12,035 nt of DNA from Clostridia bacterium (GTDB taxonomy: Bacteria; Bacillota_A; Clostridia; UBA1212): the NCBI GenBank assembly GCA_017464985.1, contig JAFTXL010000090.1:1-12035 (forward strand), in the 5' to 3' direction. Below, one piece after another: positions 6,682-12,035 of the stretch. Below the pieces are notes generated by a model. That model had not been told where the DNA came from. It was given only the letters and a program-made list of their open reading frames with translations, and searched no databases. Position 1 is the stretch's first letter. Each line of letters begins with the position of its first letter. The position numbers were made by a program, and so were the translations under genes.

Positions 6682-7692
6682 ATGATGATACTTGTAGATG
6701 CCATGGGCGGAGACAATGCGCCTGAGGCTATTGTTAAAGGATGCATAGATGCTTTGAATACGGAAGACGGTTTTTCAATTACTTTAATCGGCGACAGACT
6801 TTGTATTGAAAAAGTGCTTATGAATGAAAAGTATGATAAAAGCCGATTGGTTATAAAGCATACAACGGAAGTTATCACAAATGATGATGTTCCCACAAGG
6901 GCTATAAAAACAAAAACCGATTCCTCTATGGTTGTAGGTTTTAATATGTTGAAAGAGAAACAGGGTAATGTTTTCATATCCGCAGGCAGCAGCGGCGCGC
7001 TTTTAGCCGGTTCGGTTATGATTCTTAAGAGAATTAAAGGCGTTGAAAGACCTGCGATAGGTTCTGTTATTCCTGCCAGAAAGGGCAATATACTTCTTTT
7101 AGACTCCGGTCTTAATACAATGTGCCGCCCGATTCATTATCTTCAGTTTGGATATCTTGGCGCGGCATATATGAAATCTGCTTTTGGTATTGAAAATCCC
7201 CGGGTAGGTCTTATAAATATCGGAACAGAAGAGGAAAAAGGCCCTGATATTGTTAAAGAGGCAAACACACAGCTGCGTGAGTCGCGTCTTAACTATGTGG
7301 GAAATATAGAGAGCCGTGATCTGTTTGACGGGGTGACTGATATTGCAGTGACAGACGGATTTACGGGAAATGTTATTTTGAAGCTTATAGAAGGTGCTTC
7401 GAGTTTCTTTTTTGATGAAATTAAACATGCACTGAAAAAGAATTTAAAGTCTAAATTAGGCGCACTCTTGCTTAAGGACGGATTGTACGGCCTTAAGAGA
7501 AAGCTGGATGCCGATGTGAACGGCGGCGCTCCGATTTTAGGTGTAGACGGACTTGTTATAAAGAGTCACGGAAGTTCTAAAGCACGTACTATAAAATATG
7601 TTATTTTAAGAGCTAAAGTCCTTGCTGAAAGTAATTTTATTGAGGAAATAGAGCGTGAATTTTTGTCTGTGCCTAAAAACGAGACAAAATAA
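6682..7692 (+). CDS. plsX: Phosphate acyltransferase PlsX
   Basis: PlsX converts acyl-ACP and phosphate to acyl-phosphate, the acyl donor used by PlsY to start phospholipid synthesis; it is a peripheral membrane protein. The 336-residue length is typical. Family landmarks are the opening ILVDAMGGDNAPEAIVKG, the FISAGSSGALLAGSVMIL segment (near residues 98-115), RPAIGSVIPARKG, LLDSGLN, the GLINIGTEEEKG segment, and the C-terminal GGAPILGVDGLVIKSHGSSK. The sequence starts ATGATG; either codon could be used, and the first is given. AAAGG at 6665-6669 is a fair ribosome binding site. Only 25 nt separate it from pgsA. acpP, which carries its substrate, follows after 88 nt. No rpmF or fapR gene lies upstream, unlike in some other bacteria. 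Confidence 0.96.
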   Translation: MMILVDAMGGDNAPEAIVKGCIDALNTEDGFSITLIGDRLCIEKVLMNEKYDKSRLVIKHTTEVITNDDVPTRAIKTKTDSSMVVGFNMLKEKQGNVFISAGSSGALLAGSVMILKRIKGVERPAIGSVIPARKGNILLLDSGLNTMCRPIHYLQFGYLGAAYMKSAFGIENPRVGLINIGTEEEKGPDIVKEANTQLRESRLNYVGNIESRDLFDGVTDIAVTDGFTGNVILKLIEGASSFFFDEIKHALKKNLKSKLGALLLKDGLYGLKRKLDADVNGGAPILGVDGLVIKSHGSSKARTIKYVILRAKVLAESNFIEEIEREFLSVPKNETK

Positions 7693-7711
7693 TAACTGTA
7701 TGGTACATAAA

Positions 7712-7745
7712 GGTTCTTGCTTTTTGAACCGTTTTGTATGATAAT
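7712..7745 (+). promoter_or_regulatory. Possible acpP promoter or weak attenuator in the plsX-acpP gap
   Basis: GGTTC (7712-7716) and GAACC (7726-7730) form a 5-bp inverted repeat with a 9-nt loop, followed by GTTTTG. This is a weak terminator-like or operator-like element. Overlapping it, TTGCTT (7717-7722) and GATAAT (7740-7745) are 17 nt apart and could be a sigma-A promoter giving acpP extra transcription. Both readings are tentative. Confidence 0.3.
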
Positions 7746-7780
7746 CTAGCAAAGGCTTTGTGAAAGGAGTGTTACTAAAA

Positions 7781-8005
7781 ATGTTAGAGAAAGTTGCAAA
7801 AATAGTTGCAGAGCAGCTTGGCGTGGACGAGAGCAGCATTACACCTGAGTCATCCATTATTGACGATCTCGGTGCTGATTCTCTTGATATAGTAGAGCTT
7901 ATTATGGCTTTTGAGCAGGAGTTTAACGTAGAAATTCCTGATGAAACTGCTGAAAAAATTACTACTATCGGAGATGTCATCGATTATATAAATTCTGTTA
8001 AATAA
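7781..8005 (+). CDS. acpP: Acyl carrier protein
   Basis: AcpP carries growing fatty acyl chains on a 4'-phosphopantetheine arm in the cytoplasm. The 74-residue acidic protein has the four-helix pattern and the attachment motif [13 protein letters not shown], with Ser34 as the modified residue. The C-terminal [20 protein letters not shown] is typical. ATG 7781 was chosen because AAAGGAGTG at 7763-7771 is a strong ribosome binding site. An in-frame GTG at 7760 would place that site inside the gene and add an atypical MKGVLLK leader. The gene follows plsX, whose substrate is acyl-ACP, and precedes rnc, a gene order widespread in Firmicutes. Confidence 0.97.
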   Translation: MLEKVAKIVAEQLGVDESSITPESSIIDDLGADSLDIVELIMAFEQEFNVEIPDETAEKITTIGDVIDYINSVK

Positions 8006-8057
8006 TTTAAGTGTTTCATGTAGTACCGGATGTTTACAGATTGCGCATGAGTATTAC

Positions 8058-8067
8058 AGGGGGTGAG
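8058..8067 (+). promoter_or_regulatory. Strong Shine-Dalgarno sequence fixing the rnc start
   Basis: AGGGGGTGAG differs from the ideal AGGAGGTGA core at one base and lies 6 nt before a TTG at 8074. No comparable site precedes the upstream in-frame ATG at 8047 or GTG at 8011, so it decides the start of rnc. Confidence 0.65.
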
Positions 8068-8073
8068 CGTAAA

Positions 8074-8784
8074 TTGCCTGATAAAGATTATGATTTATTG
8101 CGTGAATTGGAGAAAAAATTAGAATATTCGTTTATCGATTACAGATATCTTCAAGGTGCATTGATTCATACCTCATATGCAAATGAGCACAGCAAAGATA
8201 ATAGTCGGTTGAACAGCAATGAGCGCATTGAGTTTTTGGGCGATTCTGTTTTAGGTCTTGCTGTAAGTGTGTATATATACAGGAACTATCCTGATATGCC
8301 TGAGGGAAGAATGTCTAAATTGAGAGCAAGTGTAGTGTGTGAAAGTACCCTTGCTGAGATTGCATCTAAAATAGGCCTCGATAAGTGTATGAAGTTGGGA
8401 ATCGGAGAAGAGATGACAGGCGGTAGAAATAAGCCTTCTATTTTAGCTGATGCTATGGAAAGTGTATTTGCTGCGATTTATCTTGACGGTGGATTTGAGA
8501 GTGCTTCACGAGTTATACAGAATTTTATTGTACCTGAAATAGTCAAGCGTGCGGATAACCTGGTGTTATCCGATTATAAGAGCCGTGTTCAGGAGATATT
8601 GAGTAGGCAGCATTGCCGTGTTGTGTATGAGATAATTGAAGAATCAGGTCCTGAACATGCCAGAACTTTTACAGCGAAGGCTTTTGTAGAAGGCGGAGTG
8701 AGTGCTGTCGGCTGCGGCCGATCAAAAAAGGATGCTGAGCAGCATGCGGCACGTATACTTTTGAATTTAGTTGAAAAGGAATAA
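8074..8784 (+). CDS. rnc: Ribonuclease III
   Basis: RNase III cleaves double-stranded RNA, including rRNA precursors and structured mRNAs, as a homodimer. From the TTG at 8074 the protein has 236 residues, a normal family length. The signature NERIEFLGD is at 49-57, with Glu53 and Asp57. Asp126 and Glu129 in ILADAMESVFAAIYLDGG complete the metal-binding set. A double-stranded RNA-binding domain spans about 167-233 (DYKSRVQEILSRQ to KKDAEQHAARILLNL). Longer starts at 8047 (ATG) or 8011 (GTG) would add an unconserved leader and lack a ribosome binding site. The gene lies 68 nt after acpP, and a strong terminator follows. Initiation at TTG may keep expression low, but that is inference. Confidence 0.95.
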   Translation: MPDKDYDLLRELEKKLEYSFIDYRYLQGALIHTSYANEHSKDNSRLNSNERIEFLGDSVLGLAVSVYIYRNYPDMPEGRMSKLRASVVCESTLAEIASKIGLDKCMKLGIGEEMTGGRNKPSILADAMESVFAAIYLDGGFESASRVIQNFIVPEIVKRADNLVLSDYKSRVQEILSRQHCRVVYEIIEESGPEHARTFTAKAFVEGGVSAVGCGRSKKDAEQHAARILLNLVEKE

Positions 8785-8805
8785 ATGTAATTCCTGAAAT
8801 TTGAT

Positions 8806-8860
8806 AAACCGTACATATAGTTAAGAAATATACTTTTCTGTATGTGCGGTTTTACATTTT
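8806..8860 (+). terminator. Rho-independent terminator after rnc
   Basis: AAACCGTACATATAG (8806-8820) pairs with CTGTATGTGCGGTTT (8838-8852) over 15 positions, counting two G-U wobbles, around a 17-nt loop. T-rich sequence follows to 8860. It lies 21 nt after the rnc stop and closes the run that begins at recA. The next gene starts about 45 nt later and must have its own promoter or depend on read-through. Confidence 0.82.
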
Positions 8861-8902
8861 ATCCAAGATGTTTGTAATCTGTTTTAGAAAGTGGAGATTG
8901 TG

Positions 8903-9928
8903 ATGCTTGTTATACCTATATTTGTACCGCATGCAGGATGTCCGCATGATTGCTGTTTCTGTAATCAGAAGATTATCAGCGGACATGTTTCGGTGCCTAC
9001 TGCATCAGAGGTTATTGAGACTATTTTATTTTATAGAGATATTGCGCATAGATATTCTGAAGTACAGATTGCTTTCTACGGAGGAAGCTTTACTGCAATA
9101 GAATCACCGCTGCAGGAGATGTTTCTGAGTACTGTTCAACCGTATCTTAAAGTTAATGGCGGATTTATTGACTGTATTCGTATGTCTACAAGGCCTGACT
9201 GCATAAATGATGAAACAATTCGCAGGCTTTTAAATTACAGGGTATCTATTGTAGAACTCGGTGCGCAGTCTATGGATGACAAAGTGTTGAGATTATCGCA
9301 GCGCGGTCATTGTGCTGAAGATACAAAAAGAGCGTCAATGCTTTTGAAACAGGCAGGTATAACATTAGGATTGCAGACAATGACCGGTCTTCCCGGTTCA
9401 GACAGAAAAAGTGACATTGAAACTTCACGTATGATTGCGGCATTAAAGCCTGATTTTGTCAGAATATATCCTACTATTGTTATAAAGCAAACGACTTTAT
9501 GCAAATGGCTTGAAGAAGGAAAATACGTATCTCCGTCTCTCGAAGATACCGTAGATCTTTGTGCGGAACTGTTTTGCTTTTATAAAAGACAAAACATTGA
9601 AGTGGTGCGTATGGGACTACAATCATCTGATAATATAAGCGATGACGGTGAAATTAAGTCCGGCCCGTATCATCCTGCGTTCGGTCAGCTTGTTCATTCC
9701 CGTATCGCGCTTACAAATACAGAGAAAAAGATAAATGAAATGAATTTAAGCGAAAATGACATGAAAGGGAAGCGTATAGAAATTTCTGTTCCGAAAGGCC
9801 GTATTTCCGATTATGCAGGACAAAGAAGGCATAATTCCGAATATTTAAAAGAAAAATACGGTTTTGCACGTGTGAAAATAACAGAAGATGTTTTTTTATA
9901 CGGTGATGATATCCGAATTACGTTGTAA
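8903..9928 (+). CDS. Radical SAM protein, Elp3-like, without acetyltransferase domain
   Basis: The 341-residue protein opens MLVIPIFVPHAGCPHDCCFC. Cys13, Cys17 and Cys20 form the CX3CX2C motif that binds the radical SAM [4Fe-4S] cluster. FYGGSFTAIE, RMSTRPDCI, VELGAQSMDDKVL, GLQTMTGLPG and VRIYPTIVIKQTTL follow the order seen in Elp3/COG1243-type and coproporphyrinogen-oxidase-like radical SAM cores. The later GPYHPAFGQLVHS segment recalls Elp3 relatives. The GNAT acetyltransferase domain of true Elp3 is absent. Related genes are common between rnc and smc in clostridia, but their substrate is not established; here no smc follows. ATG 8903 was preferred to an in-frame GTG at 8891 because GGAG lies at 8893-8896. 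The 3' end overlaps convergent comEA by 11 nt. Confidence 0.8.
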   Translation: MLVIPIFVPHAGCPHDCCFCNQKIISGHVSVPTASEVIETILFYRDIAHRYSEVQIAFYGGSFTAIESPLQEMFLSTVQPYLKVNGGFIDCIRMSTRPDCINDETIRRLLNYRVSIVELGAQSMDDKVLRLSQRGHCAEDTKRASMLLKQAGITLGLQTMTGLPGSDRKSDIETSRMIAALKPDFVRIYPTIVIKQTTLCKWLEEGKYVSPSLEDTVDLCAELFCFYKRQNIEVVRMGLQSSDNISDDGEIKSGPYHPAFGQLVHSRIALTNTEKKINEMNLSENDMKGKRIEISVPKGRISDYAGQRRHNSEYLKEKYGFARVKITEDVFLYGDDIRITL

Positions 9929-10694
9929 TCATATCTTTTATCGAGTTGAACCGGCTTTCTTTTATGCCTGAAATATTCATAATGTCTTCTATATGTTCAA
10001 AAAGTCCGTGTTCTTCTCTGTATGCGATAATTTTCTTAGCGGTGCTTTCGCCTATTCCCGGCAGCGTGCATAAATCTGATATGTCGGCAGTATTTATGTT
10101 TACCAATACATTTGTGCTTTCGATTGTACTTTCTTCTGTGTCTGAGTTTTCGGCCACGCCGGAAGCTGCTTTGGGAGGTAAAGTGATTATATATTCATCC
10201 TGAGGTGCGGCGTTTGGTACCGCGTTTTTTGAAGGTACAGTTATCATCATGTTGTCAGATACAGGATACGCCATATTGATTGATTCAATATCCGCGTCAT
10301 CTGTGATGCCGCCTGCGGCTTCCACCGCATCTGCAACGATACTTCCGTCAGGAATTTTGACTACTGACGGATTTGAAACACACCCGACTACATATACGGA
10401 AAGCAAATACTGCGTGGATTCGGGATTTGTCTGCAATGTGTTTTCTGATGGAATCGTATCGGAATAGATAGGAGATGCTGTATCTAAAGGCAAAGCAGTG
10501 TCTGCGAGGTCAGTCTCCGGTGTATTTGATGCTGTACTGAGTGACAGAGCGTCCGATTCGGTCGATATTTCTAATGCCGGCTTGTTTTTTAATAAATAGC
10601 CGACTGTTGCGAGCAGTATAAAAACTGATGCGATGCCAATGTATTTTGTCCATACCGGGATATAGATGATTCTGCCGAACAGCTTTATACGCAT
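9918..10694 (-). CDS. comEA: ComEA-like competence DNA receptor (SLBB plus helix-hairpin-helix)
   Basis: ComEA is a membrane-anchored DNA-binding protein that captures and pulls in double-stranded DNA during natural transformation, together with the ComEC channel. The 258-residue protein has a short basic N-terminus and one membrane segment at about 18-35 (YIGIASVFILLATVGYLL). A Ser/Thr/Asp-rich linker spans about 43-95. An SLBB domain spans about 96-155 (YVVGCVSNPSVVKIPDGSIVADAVEAAGG), followed by a second acidic linker. The C-terminal double helix-hairpin-helix is VNINTADISDLCTLPGIG with AKKIIAYREEHGLFEHIEDIMNISGI. ATG 10694 follows GGGGAG (10710-10705); an in-frame GTG at 10703 is too close to it. 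comEC is not in the window. The stop codon lies inside the 3' end of the convergent radical SAM gene. Confidence 0.9.
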   Translation of the reverse strand: MRIKLFGRIIYIPVWTKYIGIASVFILLATVGYLLKNKPALEISTESDALSLSTASNTPETDLADTALPLDTASPIYSDTIPSENTLQTNPESTQYLLSVYVVGCVSNPSVVKIPDGSIVADAVEAAGGITDDADIESINMAYPVSDNMMITVPSKNAVPNAAPQDEYIITLPPKAASGVAENSDTEESTIESTNVLVNINTADISDLCTLPGIGESTAKKIIAYREEHGLFEHIEDIMNISGIKESRFNSIKDMITT

Positions 10695-10739
10695 AAAAAT
10701 CACTCTCCCCTGATGCTTGTATGCGTTCTGTTGCAGTTT

Positions 10740-10768
10740 AGGCTAATTTATTTCCCGAAGTATGTCAA
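10740..10768 (-). promoter_or_regulatory. Candidate comEA promoter
   Basis: On the minus strand a perfect TTGACA (10768-10763) is followed after 17 nt by TAGCCT (10745-10740), which matches the -10 consensus at only three positions. The implied leader is about 40 nt. The strong -35 with a poor -10 makes this a moderate prediction. No competence sigma-factor site was recognised. Confidence 0.4.
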
Positions 10769-10869
10769 TTATTTCCAAAAATGATGTTTAGTAATGAATG
10801 TTTACGTAAGATATTGCATGTCACAGTAATTCACGGCAAATAAAAAATGTATCTAATTTTCAATAAATG

Positions 10870-10878
10870 TGATACTAT
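10870..10878 (+). promoter_or_regulatory. Extended -10 promoter candidate for deoD-deoB
   Basis: TGA-TACTAT provides a TG dinucleotide one base before a five-of-six -10 hexamer (10873-10878), the extended -10 form that needs little -35 sequence; none is obvious upstream. Overlapping AT-rich alternatives, TATTAT at 10876 and TATACA at 10881, make the exact site uncertain. The deoD ATG lies about 40 nt downstream. Confidence 0.42.
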
Positions 10879-10916
10879 TATATACATATATGACTAAGTA
10901 AAGGTTCGTGAATAAA

Positions 10917-11645
10917 ATGAAAGCTAAATTGTATCCTACACCTCATATAAATGCGTGTCCCGATGATTTTGCAGAAACCGTTCTTATGCCGGGAGACCCG
11001 CTTCGTTCCAGGTTTATTGCAGAGTACTATTTATCATCTTCCAAGTTTGTTAATAATGTCAGAGGAATTCAAGGTTACACCGGTGAATACAAAGGGAAAA
11101 GCGTGTCTGTTATGGCCAGCGGCATGGGAATGCCGTCTATGGGCATATACAGTTACGAGCTTTTTAATTTCTTTGATGTAAAGCATATCATCAGAGTAGG
11201 TTCTGCAGGTTCGATAAACATGAATGTCAACGTTCGTGATATAGTGATTGCAATGGGTGCCTGTACAAATTCCGCATATGCGAATCAGTACGGACTGCCC
11301 GGGACATTTGCTCCTATTGCCGATTTTGATATGATGGTAACTGCTGTAGATGTCTGCAGGGAGAAAGGCGCTGTATACCATACCGGAAATATTCTTTCAT
11401 CGGACACATTCTACGGAGACGATGCATCGGCAAATGAAAAATGGGCGAAAATGGGCGTTATCGCAGTAGAAATGGAAGCCGCTGCGCTTTACATGAACGC
11501 AGCCAGAAGCGGAAAGAGCGCGCTTGCGATATGTACTGTATCTGACCATATATTGAAAAATGAGGCAACAACTGCCGAAGAAAGGCAGAATTCATTTACC
11601 AAGATGATGGAAATTGCACTCGAAACGGCGGTAAGATTAAAATGA
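10917..11645 (+). CDS. deoD: Purine-nucleoside phosphorylase (DeoD type)
   Basis: DeoD splits purine (deoxy)ribonucleosides with phosphate into base and (deoxy)ribose 1-phosphate, a cytoplasmic salvage reaction; the enzyme is usually a hexamer. The 242-residue protein closely follows the family pattern: TPHINA near 8-13, VLMPGDPLR at 22-30 (phosphate site), NNVRGIQGYTGEYKGK, SGMGMPSMGIYSYEL, IIRVGSAGSI, the substrate-binding VEMEAAALY at 184-192, and the catalytic aspartate Asp210 in TVSDHIL. ATG 10917 was chosen because AAAGG at 10900-10904 is 12 nt away, whereas an in-frame GTG at 10908 is only 3 nt from it; the choice is not certain. The stop overlaps the deoB start as ATGA, so translation is coupled. 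Confidence 0.95.
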   Translation: MKAKLYPTPHINACPDDFAETVLMPGDPLRSRFIAEYYLSSSKFVNNVRGIQGYTGEYKGKSVSVMASGMGMPSMGIYSYELFNFFDVKHIIRVGSAGSINMNVNVRDIVIAMGACTNSAYANQYGLPGTFAPIADFDMMVTAVDVCREKGAVYHTGNILSSDTFYGDDASANEKWAKMGVIAVEMEAAALYMNAARSGKSALAICTVSDHILKNEATTAEERQNSFTKMMEIALETAVRLK

Positions 11646-12035
11646 AAAAAAGAGTTTTTCTTATTGTACTTGACAGCGTTGGCGCAGGTGAACTTCCGGA
11701 TGCGGCAGATTTCGGAGATGCAGGTGTAAATACTTTGAAAAGCGTGAGTGCGTCTCCTTTTTTTGAAGTGCCGAATATGCTTGAAATGGGACTTGGTTTT
11801 GTTGACGGACTGTCATTTTTAAATGAAAGAGCGCATGGGAACGTGAGCCGTTTGCTTAGTGCCGGCTGCGCGGACAGCCCGCACAGCCCGCACAGCGCAG
11901 CTGTGGCAAAACTCGGAGAAATGTCACGTGGAAAAGATACAACAATAGGTCATTGGGAAATTATGGGTCTTATATCAAAAGATCCGCTTCCTGTTTATCC
12001 TGACGGTTTTCCAGATAAGATAATAGAAGCATTCA
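11642..12035 (+). CDS. deoB: Phosphopentomutase, N-terminal part (cut by window edge)
   Basis: DeoB interconverts (deoxy)ribose 1-phosphate and 5-phosphate, taking the sugar phosphate made by DeoD into central metabolism. The 131 visible codons begin MKKRVFLIVLDSVGAGELPDA, with Asp11 as a metal ligand of the alkaline-phosphatase fold. GKDTTIGHWEIMG follows, in which Thr100 is the expected phosphorylated threonine. The remainder, including most of the cap domain, lies beyond the window. The ATG overlaps the deoD stop by 4 nt (ATGA). The segment before GKDT contains DSPHSPHSA, encoded by a 9-nt tandem repeat, in a position where family members vary. Confidence 0.95.
   Translation, partial: MKKRVFLIVLDSVGAGELPDAADFGDAGVNTLKSVSASPFFEVPNMLEMGLGFVDGLSFLNERAHGNVSRLLSAGCADSPHSPHSAAVAKLGEMSRGKDTTIGHWEIMGLISKDPLPVYPDGFPDKIIEAF
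11872..11898 (+). repeat. 9-nt tandem repeat inside deoB
   Basis: Three consecutive 9-nt units, GGACAGCCC, GCACAGCCC and GCACAGCGC, differ by one base or less from the middle unit. They are in frame and encode Asp-Ser-Pro, His-Ser-Pro and His-Ser-Ala. Gain or loss of a unit would keep the reading frame. Confidence 0.75.

Noticed and set aside
8011..8073. Longer rnc starting at GTG 8011 or ATG 8047
   Set aside because: There is no ribosome binding site for either, and the extension would include the strong AGGGGGTGAG that fits TTG 8074.
1..12035. tRNA, rRNA, CRISPR arrays, insertion sequences, riboswitches or phage defence genes
   Set aside because: I looked on both strands and saw no cloverleaf, regularly spaced repeats, transposase motifs or terminal inverted repeats. 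The window is mainly core genome.

Overview
The window looks like chromosomal DNA of an anaerobic low-GC Gram-positive bacterium, most likely a gut Clostridia (Ruminococcaceae/Oscillospiraceae-like). This is inferred from AT-rich codon use with many ATA and AGA codons, strong GGAGG-type ribosome binding sites, and the plsX-acpP-rnc-radical SAM and recA-recX-rimO-pgsA blocks. No taxon can be assigned without a search.

Layout. (1) Positions 1-146 on the minus strand hold the N-terminal part of an XRE-family helix-turn-helix regulator. A divergent promoter region follows, with a near-perfect palindrome over the regulator's own -35 box. (2) Positions 394-2284 hold phnW-phnX, a translationally overlapping pair that converts 2-aminoethylphosphonate to acetaldehyde and phosphate. 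(3) Positions 2285-2870 are an AT-rich stretch without a convincing gene, possibly decayed DNA. It ends in a good sigma-A promoter and a candidate LexA box in front of recA. (4) Positions 2938-8784 form a long co-directional housekeeping run: recA, recX, rimO, pgsA, plsX, acpP, rnc. It closes with a 15-bp-stem rho-independent terminator at about 8806-8860. (5) Positions 8903-9928 encode an Elp3-like radical SAM protein without an acetyltransferase domain. Its 3' end overlaps the 3' end of convergent comEA (9918-10694, minus strand). (6) A divergent promoter region separates comEA from deoD-deoB at the right edge; deoB is cut by the window end and overlaps deoD by ATGA.

How the genes fit together. 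RecA and its modulator RecX act in recombination and the SOS response. RimO modifies ribosomal protein S12. PgsA, PlsX and AcpP serve phospholipid and fatty acid synthesis, and RNase III processes rRNA and other double-stranded RNA. ComEA is the DNA receptor for natural transformation, functionally linked to RecA although transcribed apart. DeoD and DeoB salvage nucleosides. PhnW and PhnX are the only clearly accessory metabolic pair.

Most of the window is ordinary core genome. I did not find a convincing undescribed system. The parts most worth a second look are the XRE operator region, the unexplained 650-bp gap before recA, the recA leader palindrome, the radical SAM protein with its convergent overlap with comEA, and a 9-nt in-frame tandem repeat in deoB.
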